From Dictyostelium firmibasis (lineage: Eukaryota > Evosea > Eumycetozoa > Dictyosteliales > Dictyosteliaceae): 64,000 bases of DNA. Under the pieces are notes generated by a model, which was given only the letters and a program-made list of their open reading frames with translations, made no database searches and was not told the origin of the DNA. Of the stretch, positions 38,579 through 48,585 are shown piece by piece. Every line of letters begins with the position of its first letter. The first letter of the stretch is position 1. Made by a program: the position numbers and the translations under genes. The stretch covers positions 2,714,501-2,778,500 of the forward strand of contig CM069767.1 in assembly GCA_036169595.1 (NCBI GenBank), written 5' to 3'.

Positions 38579-38596
38579 GGGGGTGGGGGTGGGTGG
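38579..38596 (+). promoter_or_regulatory. G-rich box, candidate GBF-binding site
   Basis: GGGGGTGGGGGTGGGTGG is a striking G/T block in a region that is otherwise over 90% A+T. It lies about 285 bp upstream of the methyltransferase start and just after a TATAAATA (38563-38570). G-boxes of this kind bind the G-box binding factor and drive cAMP-induced genes after aggregation. Confidence 0.6.
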
Positions 38597-38731
38597 TATG
38601 GAAAAAAAAAAATACATTAAAAAAAAGTGTTAGTATTTTTGGGGTGAATTGAATAAAATGTGTAAAAATTAAAAAAAAAAAAAAACAAACAATTAACATA
38701 ATTTTTTTTTTTTTATTGGTTAATTTTTTGA

Positions 38732-38765
38732 TATAAATATATTTTTTTTTTTTATTTTGATATAT
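38732..38765 (+). promoter_or_regulatory. TATA box and T-tract of the methyltransferase gene
   Basis: TATAAATA (38732-38739) followed at once by a T-run is the usual Dictyostelium core promoter layout. It lies about 140 bp upstream of the ATG. Confidence 0.55.
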
Positions 38766-38838
38766 TTTTTTTATAAATCAAAATTAAAATACTTATAAAA
38801 CATAATTCTCTATTAAAAATATTTTCACACAAATAAAA

Positions 38839-38872
<34 letters not shown>

Positions 38873-38879
38873 ATTAATA

Positions 38880-40079
38880 ATGATTTCAAATTCAGACTAT
38901 GAAGAAAAATTAATTAAACAACAACAACAAGAAATTCAAGATAAGAATTTTTTAATTGATATTGCCATAGGATATACCAAATCAATTGCTCTTAGTATTG
39001 CATTAAAATATAAAATTCCACAATTATTGGAAGAAAAATCCAAATCATGTAAAGAACTATCAAATATTTTAAATGTTAATTGTGACTATTTGTATAGATT
39101 AATGAGATCTTTATCAACCATTGGAGTTTTTATCGAGGATGAATTGGAGGATGGTGTTTTCAGAAATTCAAGATTATCAAAGCTATTAACAAATTCAAAT
39201 TCCGATAGTTGGGTCAACAATGTGTATCTTCAATCACATCCCAATGTAATTCAATCTTTTATGTACTTGGAGAAATCGATTGAATGTGGAATTAGTCAAG
39301 GTATGACAAGTCAAGGTTTCACAAGTGCTTGGGAACTCTTTGAAAAGGATAAGCAATTGAAAACTCATTTTCATAATACCATGACATGTTTTACTTCTGA
39401 AGAAATTAAAACAATTTTGAAGTATATTGATTTCAATCAATATAAAACAATTGTAGATTTAGGTGGTTCATCAGGTGAATTATTAAAATCAATTGCCAAA
39501 AGTTCAAGGGGAGAATTGGTAGAGTCATTTATTAATTTCGATTTACCATTGGTAATTAATCAAAATAAAACTAGTTATGGCCCCGCCACCATCAACAACA
39601 ACAACAATAAAGATGGTGCCGATGAAATTGATAGTCGTTATTCTGAAGTTGCATCCGATTTCTTTGGTGATTCTGAATATCCACGTGCTGATTGTTACAC
39701 TTTGAAATTCATTTTCCATATGTTTAATGATGATAAAGTCTTGACCATTTTGGAGAAAATATCAAAATCAATTAAACCAAATGGTAAAGTTTATGTTTTT
39801 GATCATATTGTACAACCAAAAAATGAACCATCCGCTCCATTTTATTTTGATTTACGTATGTATTGAATTTAAAAAATAATAAAAACTCTGAACAGAATGG
39901 CTAACATATTAAAATTCTCTTTACTTAAAATAATAGAAATGGTATTAAATTTTAATGGTAGAGAAAGATCCAAAAATGAATGGAGAAGTGTCTTCGAAAA
40001 GTCTTCTTTCAAAATTGATACAATTTTAATCCTTTCAGATAGTAAAAGAATGTCTGTAATTGAATTATCATTAAAATAA
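38880..40079 (+). CDS. O-methyltransferase, SAM-dependent (plant OMT-like)
   Basis: Two exons, 38880-39859 and 39896-40079 (387 residues). An N-terminal dimerisation/winged-helix domain (residues about 20-110, SCKELSNILNVNCDYLYRLM) precedes a class I methyltransferase domain. The SAM-binding loop is VDLGGSSGELL (about residue 196), and the catalytic base region is LKFIFHMFNDD (about 281), which keeps the His seen in caffeate/chalcone-type enzymes. Exon 2 gives the family C-terminus with NGRERSKNEWRSVFEKSSF. It is related to the enzymes that methylate DIF-type polyketides in Dictyostelium, but the substrate cannot be read from sequence. The G-box at 38579 suggests developmental expression. The 36 nt intron is unusually short; donor GTATTG at 39860 is required to keep the frame, although an overlapping GTATGT looks stronger. 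Confidence 0.85.
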
Positions 40080-40227
40080 TAGGATTTTTTATCATTTTCA
40101 GACATTTAGTGTATTATATTTATTTAATGTTAGTAAAAAATAGTATAAATAAATCTTCTTTTTATATACTCAAAATTTCTCTTGGAAATGATTAATTGTT
40201 TTTTTTTGTTTTTTTTTTTTTTTTAAT

Positions 40228-40313
40228 ATTATTGGGATTAGAATTTCTAATCACCATGTTTTTTTTTTTTGTTGTTGTTTTTTGGAAGTCGAGCTTTTTT
40301 CTGGTTGATTATG

Positions 40314-40347
<34 letters not shown>

Positions 40348-40434
40348 TATTGGGATTAGAATTTCTAATCACCATGTTTTTTTTGTTGTTGTTTTTTTTC
40401 GAAGTCGAGCTTTTTTTCCGGTTGATTATGAGGT
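40228..40434 (+). repeat. Tandem duplication of about 105 bp
   Basis: Two copies of a block that reads ATTATTGGGATTAGAATTTC, TAATCACCATG, a T-run, GTTGTTG, a T-run, AAGTCGAGC, a T-run and GGTTGATTATGAGG. They differ mainly in T-run length. The block adjoins the minus-strand tRNA-like units. Confidence 0.85.
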
Positions 40435-40442
40435 GTGTTATT

Positions 40443-40533
40443 TATGACCACGTTACCTCGTGGTATGACCTAAGGCTCGAACCAAGGCCACGGAGACTGT
40501 GTGATTCAGCGCAGAACCACTAAGTATAGCCTC
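40443..40533 (-). repeat. tRNA-like repeat unit, minus strand, diverged
   Basis: Read on the minus strand it has CTTAGTGGTT (A-box-like), a B-box-like GGTTCGAGCCT and the CCACGAGGTAACGTGG hairpin, in the order seen in the units at 6889-7440. It is more G+C-rich and has diverged from them. Confidence 0.65.
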
Positions 40534-40552
40534 CAATAATGAGGGTTTAATT

Positions 40553-40641
40553 ATGACCACGTTAATTCGTGGTATGACCAAGACTCGATCCCAAGGTCTT
40601 GACCACGGAGGCTTGTGATTCAGCGTACGCTAAGCCGCCCG
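40553..40641 (-). repeat. tRNA-like repeat unit, minus strand
   Basis: On the minus strand GGCGGCTTAGCGTACGCTGA starts the unit. A GATCGAGTCTTGGTCATACC block and the CCACGAATTAACGTGG hairpin follow. The A box is less well kept than in the plus-strand units. Confidence 0.65.
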
Positions 40642-40659
40642 GATTTTCAATGATTCACC

Positions 40660-40700
40660 GGAATGCTACCGGAATCGAACCCCCGATCCGAGGCTCTAAT
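40660..40700 (-). pseudogene. Fragment resembling the 3' half of a tRNA
   Basis: On the minus strand the sequence contains GGATCGGGGGTTCGATTCCGG, given here as GGATCGGGGG then GTTCGATTCCGG sharing one G, followed by TAGCA. This is a perfect B box (GGTTCGATTCC) with a T-arm-like context, but no matching 5' half or acceptor partner. It directly follows the Lys-tRNA gene. Confidence 0.45.
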
Positions 40701-40712
40701 ATATGAAAGTTA

Positions 40713-40785
40713 CGCCCAAAGGGGGGCTCGAACCCCCGACCACAAGGTTAAAAGCCTTGCGCTCTACCGACTGAGCTATCTGGGC
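40713..40785 (-). tRNA. tRNA-Lys (anticodon UUU)
   Basis: On the minus strand it starts GCCCAGATAGCTCAGTCGGT and folds as a full cloverleaf of 73 nt. The acceptor stem is GCCCAGA/TTTGGGC with one G-U pair. The D arm has GCTC/GAGC, the anticodon loop is CTTTTAA (anticodon TTT), and the T arm is GGGGG/CCCCC around TTCGAGC. The discriminator base is G. A and B boxes are both canonical. Only a short T-run follows. It lies among tRNA-like repeats on both strands. Confidence 0.97.
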
Positions 40786-40831
40786 TATTTAATGATTTTT
40801 GAGGAAAACTAGGAAAGTATAACAGACGAGG

Positions 40832-41012
40832 TAGGGGCTTAGCATAGTGGTTTCACACTGAATAACACAGCCTCCATGGCCTTGGTTCGAGTCTTGGTCA
40901 TACCACGAATTAACGTGGTCACAGAAAAAAAAACTTTAAAATAATTAATAAATAAAAACAAGATTCGAACACATCCAATTGGATGAGGTTATTAAAAAAA
41001 AATAACAGACGT
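40832..41012 (+). repeat. tRNA-like repeat unit, plus strand, best preserved
   Basis: This unit has the cleanest motifs of the family: TTAGCATAGTGG as A box, GGTTCGAGTCT as B box, the CCACGAATTAACGTGG hairpin, then AGATTCGAACACATCCAATT and GGATGAGGTTATT. It matches the units at 6889-7265, 34 kb away, almost base for base. Confidence 0.85.
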
Positions 41013-41035
41013 TGATTTAAAAAAAAATAACAGAC

Positions 41036-41085
41036 ATATAAACTAATAAACATGATTCGAACACATCCAATTGGACGAGGTTATT
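41036..41085 (+). repeat. 3' part of the tRNA-like repeat
   Basis: A separate copy of the ATTCGAACACATCCAATTGG block with its GAGGTTATT end, without the A/B-box part. This shows the 3' part can exist on its own. Confidence 0.65.
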
Positions 41086-41649
41086 AAAAAAAATAAAAGA
41101 CGTTAACAACCTGGATAATAATGAAAAAATTAAAAAAATTCCAGCCATACCTGGAATTCTAAATTAATGAAAATCCAATTACCAAATACTTAGAGGAATT
41201 TTTATAGTTATTATTAAAATTATTATTATTTTTAACATAAACTTGGAGAAAAATGAAAACTCTATATGATTAAAAATTCAAACTCTAAAATATTGGGATA
41301 CCCATCTTATTTAACCAATATTTATAAATATATATACATATTAATTGTAGAGAAACAAGAAAATATCCAAATTTTAAAAATGATAATAAAATACAATATC
41401 TGATATTTCAACAAATTCTGTAACTCAAAACTACACACTATCGCATTTCCAAAACATCTAATACAATAAATCACTAAGCAACCACATGAATAAAAAAAAG
41501 GAAATTGAACTACAATAATAAGAAAAAAAAAAAAAAAGAAAAAAAAAAATTTTTAATATTGGTTGGCCTAAATTTGAGAAAAAAAAGTCTATAGATTAAA
41601 TTACAAAGAAATTTCTTTATTATTTTTTCTTTGTTTTTTTTTTTTTTTT
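41086..41649. other. Intergenic region downstream of the repeat cluster
   Basis: A mixed A+T-rich stretch with fewer homopolymers than usual. I see no convincing frame, RNA fold or repeat. Confidence 0.5.
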
Positions 41650-42096
41650 TTATAAAATTAAGGAAATAATAAGAATGAGCAAGGTTGAGAATAAAGCAAT
41701 TGGTTTTAATGAGTTTGAAGATGAAGCTTCGCCTTCAGTTGGTGGGTCAGCTAAAATTGAAAATTGAACATCACTAACAGTGTAGGTATTACATTGACCA
41801 ACTGTAACAACGTCTTGAAAAAGTGCTTCTGCACGTCCACAAGCAAATGAAGCAGATACCGAATAGCTATAACTTGGGGATGAAGTTCTTAAAGAGGCAG
41901 TCAAATATGGAAGAGCATATCCACAGGTTAATTCTTCTGATAAGATTGTACATTGGTTGATATTAATTGAAACATCACTATATGGACCACTACATGTATT
42001 TCCACAATAGACTCTGGCATTAGTATGTTGAATTTTAAATGCATTTGAAAAACTCAAAATAGAAACCAAAATTAAAAATATTGCTAAAAATTTCAT
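41650..42096 (-). CDS. Small secreted, probably GPI-anchored protein of unknown family
   Basis: 148 residues in one exon. It has a signal peptide (MKFLAIFLILVSILSFSNA), a compact Cys-containing ectodomain (six Cys, including CGNTC) with many Ser/Thr/Tyr, a short Ser-rich stretch (EGEASSSNS) and a C-terminal hydrophobic tail (PIALFSTLLILIISLIL). No charged residues follow that tail, which is the pattern of a GPI-attachment signal. No known domain is recognised. The first ATG with a full signal peptide was taken as start. An A/T promoter with TATATTAT lies upstream. Confidence 0.75.
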   Translation of the reverse strand: MKFLAIFLILVSILSFSNAFKIQHTNARVYCGNTCSGPYSDVSININQCTILSEELTCGYALPYLTASLRTSSPSYSYSVSASFACGRAEALFQDVVTVGQCNTYTVSDVQFSILADPPTEGEASSSNSLKPIALFSTLLILIISLIL

Positions 42097-43413
42097 TTTA
42101 TATTTATTTATATAATTGTATTTATTTGTATTTATTTATATTATTACTTTTTTTTTTTTTGGTGGTGAAAATTTTAAAATAGTTTTTATAATTTTTTTTT
42201 TTTTGTAATTTTTAAAAATTACAAAAAAAAAAAAAAAATTATAAAAAAAATCAAGAAAAAATAACAAAAAAACTTGTAAGTGGTGTACGAGCCAATCTTC
42301 CTCGGCAACCAAGATTTTCTCAAACAACTAAGAAAAAAAAAAAAAAATAAAAAAAAAAAAACAAATTTTAAAAAAAAAAATCTTAAAACTTCCGGTGTTT
42401 CACTTTTTCAAAATAAAAAAATTTTAAAAAAATTAATTTTTTTTGAACTAAGTTTTTTCAAAAAAAAAAAAAAACTCGCAGGGTTTCATTTTTTGATTGG
42501 CAGGGAAAATACAAAAGGTATTTAAAACCATTTCCAAACAAACGAATGATCATCAACTAGGTATAGAATTATTTTTCTAAAATATAGAAACAATAAAGAT
42601 GAAAATAAACAATTAATAATATCTGATCATTAAACTTTGTTGTGTTGGAAAAAAAAAAAAAAAAAAAAAAAAATTGAAATTTATTATTTGAAATTCTTAA
42701 AAAGAGATTTTTATTGTGAATTAATGACACCAATCACAACAAATAAAACTTTAGATTTTTTTTTTTTTTAATTTTTTTAGAATCCAACAAATGGGTTCAC
42801 ATAAAAACTTTTTTTTAGAATTTTTTTTTTTTTTTTTAATTTTTTTAATTTTTTTCCCAAAAATTTGTGTTGCAACACAAAATTCTGCTTGATTAATATT
42901 AAAGTATGGGATTTGACATATTTGGTAATTTTATTTTTACAACCATTTAATACATATTGAAAAAAAAAAAAAACAAATGACAAAAAAATAATATTAGGAT
43001 GTATTATAATAAAATAAATAATGAATTTTTTAATTTTTATTAGACTTTAATATAAAATAAAATTTTTTTTTTAAAAAAAAAAATAAAAAAAGTGGAATAT
43101 CTCAACGTCATTTTAATTGTGTAAATAAAAAATCAATAAATAAGGAAAAGATCGGTATATGGACAACTTTTTCTAATTTTTTAATGAATAAATAAAGACA
43201 AATTAAAAGCATTTGAGGAAATGGAAGGAATTCAAATCAAAATAAGTTACATAATAAACAATCAAAATTAATAAATAAATAAAAAAAAAAAAAAATAAAT
43301 ACACAAAAAAAAAAAAAAAAAAAAAAAATTTTAATTTTTTAGTGAAAAGCTATTGAATTTTTTCAAGTTTTTTTGTTATAATAAACACACACACACACAC
43401 AAAATCCCTAAAA
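42097..43413. other. Divergent intergenic region with several small structures
   Basis: 1.3 kb of A/T runs. It contains an A/T inverted repeat (about 42185-42245), a G+C-richer island (42270-42327) and a perfect 18 bp palindrome TTTGTGTTGCAACACAAA (42866-42883). A CA-repeat (43385-43400) lies just upstream of the next gene. No gene is supported. Confidence 0.5.
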
Positions 43414-43761
43414 ATGATTATTATAATTTCACTATTGATATCAACTATGATATCATCATTTGTAATATTTACACTTGATATGTGGAGAGTTAGATTACAA
43501 ATTTATTCAGTGATTAAAAGATTTTACACATATTATTATCATTTACTATCACAAGAGAATATATTTAAAGCCAATAAGAATTCAGATATTCAAGAATGTT
43601 TTATTGATGAATTTGGTTGGATAGTATTAATTAAAGGTGTAACCATTGATATTATTTCATCAATTTTAAATCAAATTTTATATTATTTAATATTTTCACC
43701 AATTTTATTATGGAAATCAAAACCAATTGAATATTTCAATTATAATGATGCTAACAGTAAC

Positions 43762-43799
<38 letters not shown>

Positions 43800-44856
43800 T
43801 TTCAACAATATTAACATTAATATAAGTGATAGTGAAATTAATATATTGAAATTATTAAAAAATCAAAAAGAGAATTATTATTCAATCTTCTCAATTTTAT
43901 TAATTTCAATTATTATTGGTAGTGTTATGGGTATGATTCAATATATAACCCAATATTATAAAATTAAACTACAATTTAGATTGGATGAAAAGTTACAAAC
44001 AATCCACAAAAATAAAAAATATAACTTTTTTACAAATCCATTATTTTGTTTAAATAAATCTTCTTTTTTATTTTATTCACCATCATTATCAAATAAAAGA
44101 ACTGGTAGTAATAAAAAAAATGATGATGAAAATAATGAACTTTTAAATAATTTTAAATTTAATCAAAATTTAAATTTCACTGAAAAAGTAATTAAAGAAG
44201 GTTTAAAACAACCACCACCACCACCACCACCACTTTCGTCATCACAACATGAAATCAATAATTTAAATAATAATGAAGATTATTTACCAAGTAGATATAT
44301 TAATAGTTTATATTCATTATTTGGCGATTCGCTATTATCAGTTTTAAATGAAATATTTTATAATTTTGTATTTTTATGTTTATTTAATTATTTAAATTAT
44401 TTTCAAAGTTCAATATTTACAAATGTTTTAAAAAGTGGTAGTAGTTTATCTGGTATTTCAAAGAATGGAGGTGATGCAAATCTATTCATCTATTTAATAA
44501 ATTATTTTTATTATAGATCAACCATAATACCATTATTAATCTCAAGTTTAATTGCTGTCGCAATCACTCAACCATTGATTGTATTTCAAACTCAATTAGA
44601 AGCTTTTCAATTTTCAAATGTATTATTAAATTTATTTTTTAAATCTCCACCTTTTAATAATAATATCAATAATAACAATAATAATAATGAAGAACAAACA
44701 ATTAGTAGAAAAGATGAAGATTTAAAATCATATCCAAAGAAATTTAAAAAAATATTTTTAAAGAATCAATGGATAGGTATAGTTGGTCGTTTATTATATA
44801 ATCCTTTAAAAATTATAATAATAAGTTTATGGTTTGACTTCTTCTTATCATTATAG
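43414..44856 (+). CDS. Multi-pass membrane protein, divergent mitochondrial-carrier-like
   Basis: 480 residues in one exon with about six hydrophobic segments. Three places resemble the carrier signature P-x-D/E-x2-K/R-x-R/K-x-Q in weakened form: IFTLDMWRVRLQ (about 20-31), IQYITQYYKIKLQF (about 175-188) and AITQPLIVFQTQLEAF (about 388-403). These are spaced like the three repeats of mitochondrial solute carriers, with polyN and polyP loops inserted between them. Only the third keeps the Pro and none keeps the full acidic/basic motif. I infer a very divergent SLC25-like protein or a structural relative, as seen in some outer-membrane carriers. The substrate is unknown, and another membrane family remains possible. 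Confidence 0.5.
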
Positions 44857-44922
44857 TTAAAGTATTAAATTAGATAAATATATATATTGTATTTATTTGT
44901 TTTTTTTTTAAAAAATATTATT

Positions 44923-44968
<46 letters not shown>

Positions 44969-45013
44969 TATTATTTTTTTTTTATATCTTTTTTAATTAT
45001 TTATTTTGATTAT

Positions 45014-45392
45014 TTATTTTTTTTGTTTCTTTGAAACTGGTTGTTGTTTTTGTGGGGTAGATTTCTTTGGTTGTTGATTTTTTTGAGTTGATTTCTTTGG
45101 TTTAGATTTTTGTTGAGTTGGTGCATCTGATTTTTCTTTACCATTTACATCTTTACCAGCTTCAACTTTATTTCTCTTATCTAAAAGGGTTTGGTTAGCA
45201 GTAGCTCTTTGTTGATTAGTTTCTTTAACTTTATTATAAATCCATTTATCTTTCTTTCTAATCATTAACTCTGCTAATTTAGTATCTTCTTCAGCTTGTT
45301 TTTGTCTATTTAATTCATCTCTTTGTTTTTTAGTGAGAGGTTGTTTGGTATTCTCCTCTTCTTCCTCTTCTTCTTCTTCCTCTTCTTCGTCG

Positions 45393-45424
<32 letters not shown>

Positions 45425-47187
45425 TTCATCTTCATCTTCTTCTGAAGATTTTCTCTTTTTACTTTGTTCTTTTCTAAGTTCTTCAGTGTAACGAGTTTCA
45501 AGATGTTCAAGATCAGCATCATCCTCATCATCAGATTCACCATCAGATTCTTCAGCGGCAGAGTTTTCTTTATCATCTTCATCGTCATCATTAGCAGCAC
45601 CAGAGGTATTAACTTTAGCTTGAGCAAATTCTTTAGAGTTAATTAAAGCGTCAAGAGCTTGTTTACGAGCTGGAATGTAAGAGTCTTCTTCATATTCAAC
45701 GAATGGTGAAAGATGAGCTGGTGGAGTTACACCAATTGTATATTCAGAGTATGGGAGTAAGATTTTACTATTGACGGAATCGAAAACCCATTGTGGTTGA
45801 ATGTATTCTCTAGTATGATAGGTTCTAACAGCGTTTGATCTATCAACGATTTGATGGGTAATAGATTGATTAACTTCTTTAACTTTATTACTACCACCTT
45901 CGAATGAAACTTTACCACCGAATGAAAGGATGATAAACTCTAACATATGACGTGGTACTTCACGAGAAATCCAGAAATGGAAACCTTTAAACAATTCTGT
46001 AGTATCTAAAATCTTTGGAATATCATTGGATTCATCTTCGCCAATTAAATCTTCGAAATCTTTTGAAATACCACTTGCATTGACTTGTAAGATATTGGCA
46101 TTAGCATCCTCTTGTTGTTCTTTAACTTCTTTTTCTTCTTTTGAATTGATTTTTGAGATTTTCTCTTCTAAGTTCTTTAATTTTGGATCAACTGTAACTG
46201 GTAAGCTTATATTAGTTGATGCTTTGTTATTATTATTATTATTATTACTATTATTATTATTTGATTTTTTATCTGCTTTTTTAACAGGTGCTTTTAATTC
46301 AAAAATACTAGATAAAGAATCACATTTTCTTAATTTTTCGTCATTAACTTTTGGTGGATAATCTAAACCGATTGAAGTAAAAAGACGATAGTTTACAAAT
46401 TTCATAAGGGCTTGATAAAACTCCAAAAAGCTGATCATTACACCATAATCTACTTCTTTTTCTTTTTTGGAGAGATAGTTGAGTGGTGTTAACCAGGTAA
46501 TAGTTTCACCCATAATTTCGGCTTGATAATAGACACCTTTGACAGAGACGAAAACCTTTTTCAATGATTTACTTTTAACGATAAAGTATTGGAATTCACG
46601 TGCTAACTTTTCACATGCTAAAATTTGATTTTCACGAACTCTTGGGGATGCATCCATATTGGCGAATAAATGAATCAATGATAAACAATCATCCAAGTCT
46701 TTTAATGCATCTTGGAATGTTGGATAACGCTCTTTAATAATATGATCCAAAGTAATCATTGGTCTATTCTCCTTTAATACTTTTAATGTTCCAAATTGTT
46801 TCTTTTTAATTAATTTCTTCTCCTTATCTTTAAATACTTTTCTTGATCTAATGATCTCCAATACTTTTTCATTTTGTAAATATTTAATATCCTTTGAATA
46901 ATAATATGTCTTATGTTTTCCTTTTAATTTCTTTTTTGGATCTCTTGGGTGAATACCTTTAAGAATACATAATTTTCTATAAAAAAAAAAAAATTAAGAA
47001 ATAAAAATAAAATAATAATTATTATTGTTAGTTTTAAAAACTGATTTAGTTAATTTTTTTTAAAAAAAATTATATCCTACCTAAAGATTTTCAAAGAGAT
47101 TTGTAATTTCTTTACTGCTTCATTTCTGGTAATAAACTTTAAGTTTTCACCTTTTACTCCTTTTTTGAACTTTTTAATACCACCCAT
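45014..47187 (-). CDS. pes1: Pescadillo homolog (ribosome biogenesis, PeBoW complex)
   Basis: Two exons, 47187-47081 and 46976-45014 (689 residues; human PES1 has 588). The Pescadillo N-terminal domain spans residues 1-290 (GENLKFITRNEAVKKLQISL; KGIHPRDPKKKLKGKHKTYY). It is followed by a BRCT domain at about 355-450 (FKGFHFWISREVPRHMLEFI; IVDRSNAVRTYHTREYIQPQ). The C-terminus is acidic (runs of Glu at about 545-575) and then Lys/Gln-rich. With Bop1 and WDR12 homologues it acts in the nucleolus in processing of 27S/32S pre-rRNA and 60S assembly. The extra length comes from a polyN insert (near 46228-46262) and the acidic tail. It is divergent from the HINT gene and shares its upstream region. 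Confidence 0.95.
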
Positions 47188-47906
47188 CTTTTTTTAAATA
47201 TTTAGTAGTTTTGTGTTGTAATTTATTTATTTATTATTATTATTATAATAAATATAGAATATTAAATATCAATAATTAATTATCTTAATATTTATATAAA
47301 TAAAAAGATGTTGGATTACGACACAAAGAAAAAAAAAGTATTCGTTTTTTTTTTTTTATTTTATAAATTTTTTTTTTTTTTTCGTTTTTTTGGAATTTTT
47401 TTTTTTTTTTTTTTATTTTATTTTTATTTTTATTTTTATTTTATTTTATTTATTTTTTTTTTTTTTTTTCTTTTTTTGATCAATCGAAATGTTTGGCTGT
47501 GGGTTATCGTTAAAAAAAATAAAATAAATAAATATAAAAAATAAATAAATGAATAAATAAAAATATACTACAACTATATGCTCCTTTTGATATTATTTTT
47601 ATTTTTTTATTTTGTTTGATAAATATATTTTTTTATTTTTATTTTTATTTTTTTATTTTTTTATAATTGGTTAAGACAATTTTATTCTTTTATGATTATT
47701 GAGTGTTAATTGGTTTTATTGTTAAAGTTTTCTTTTTTTTTTTTTTTTTCTTCATTAGGTTTTCTACTTCACCACATAATACAAATTTGTGAATTAATTT
47801 CAAAAATTTTTATTTTATTTTTATTTTTATTTTTTTTTTTAACTTCAAATTTTCATTTTTTTAATTTAAAATTTTTTTTTAATTTTTTCATTTATTTTTT
47901 CTTTCC
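47188..47906. other. Divergent intergenic region (pes1 / HINT gene)
   Basis: 719 bp of T-rich DNA with TTTTA-type runs (47413-47470, 47640-47665). It must hold both promoters; no other feature is visible. Confidence 0.5.
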
Positions 47907-48585
47907 ATGATAAGTTGTTACACTAGAATCGGATCAAGGTTATTTAGTACAAAAAGTAAAATAATCTTTGGAACTCCATTTGTTAATAGTAAATCAACAT
48001 TAGTACCAATTATAAATAATAATAATAACTTTGTTTTTAATAGTAACAACTGCAGTAAAAGATATTTTACAATAAATAACAAAAAAATGTCAGAAAGTGG
48101 AGCAAAACCAGGTGCCACTGAAGAAAATGTAAATATTTACATTCAATAAATATCTTACACATATATATACATATATATAAAGGGTATTAATAATTTTTAT
48201 TTCTTAATTTACAATAATAAAGAATAGAGTTAACCCAAAGGATACACTCTTTGCAAAGTTTGTTTCTGGTGAAATTCCAGTACCAAAAGTTTATGAAGAT
48301 GAATATTGTATTGCAATCAATGATATTAATCCACAAGCACCAGTACATATTTTAGTTATTCCAAAACTCCCAGTGGGTGGAGTTAGTGATGTTGCTAATG
48401 TTGATGCCGAGAGATACAAAGAAGCTATGGGTCATATCATGTCCAAGATTCATCATATCGCTTCACTTAAAGGTGCTGATTCATACAGATTGGTCATTAA
48501 TGATGGTGCTTTGGGTCAACAATCCGTTAGATGGTTACATATTCATATCCTTGGTGGTAGACAAATGAACTGGCCACCAGGCTAA
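47907..48585 (+). CDS. HINT/HIT-family nucleotide hydrolase with mitochondrial-type leader
   Basis: Two exons, 47907-48128 and 48238-48585 (189 residues). The C-terminal 115 residues are a HINT-type histidine triad domain (DTLFAKFVSGEIPVPKVYED; DINPQAPVHILVIPK; LGGRQMNWPPG). HINT proteins hydrolyse AMP-lysine and aminoacyl-adenylates. The triad reads W-L-H-I-H-I-L: the first His of H-x-H-x-H-x-x is Trp, while the middle His, the usual nucleophile, is kept. The N-terminus has a basic Ser/Arg-rich leader (MISCYTRIGSRLFSTKSKII) typical of mitochondrial import. An in-frame Met at residue 61 (MSESGAKPGATEEN) would start a standard cytosolic HINT, so dual targeting is plausible. Confidence 0.85.

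Noticed and set aside
42280-42525. Lys-rich 81-residue frame
   Set aside because: It arises from A runs; only the first 18 residues look non-random and the frame has no support.
47308-47544. Phe-rich frame upstream of the HINT gene
   Set aside because: Produced by T runs in a divergent promoter region.
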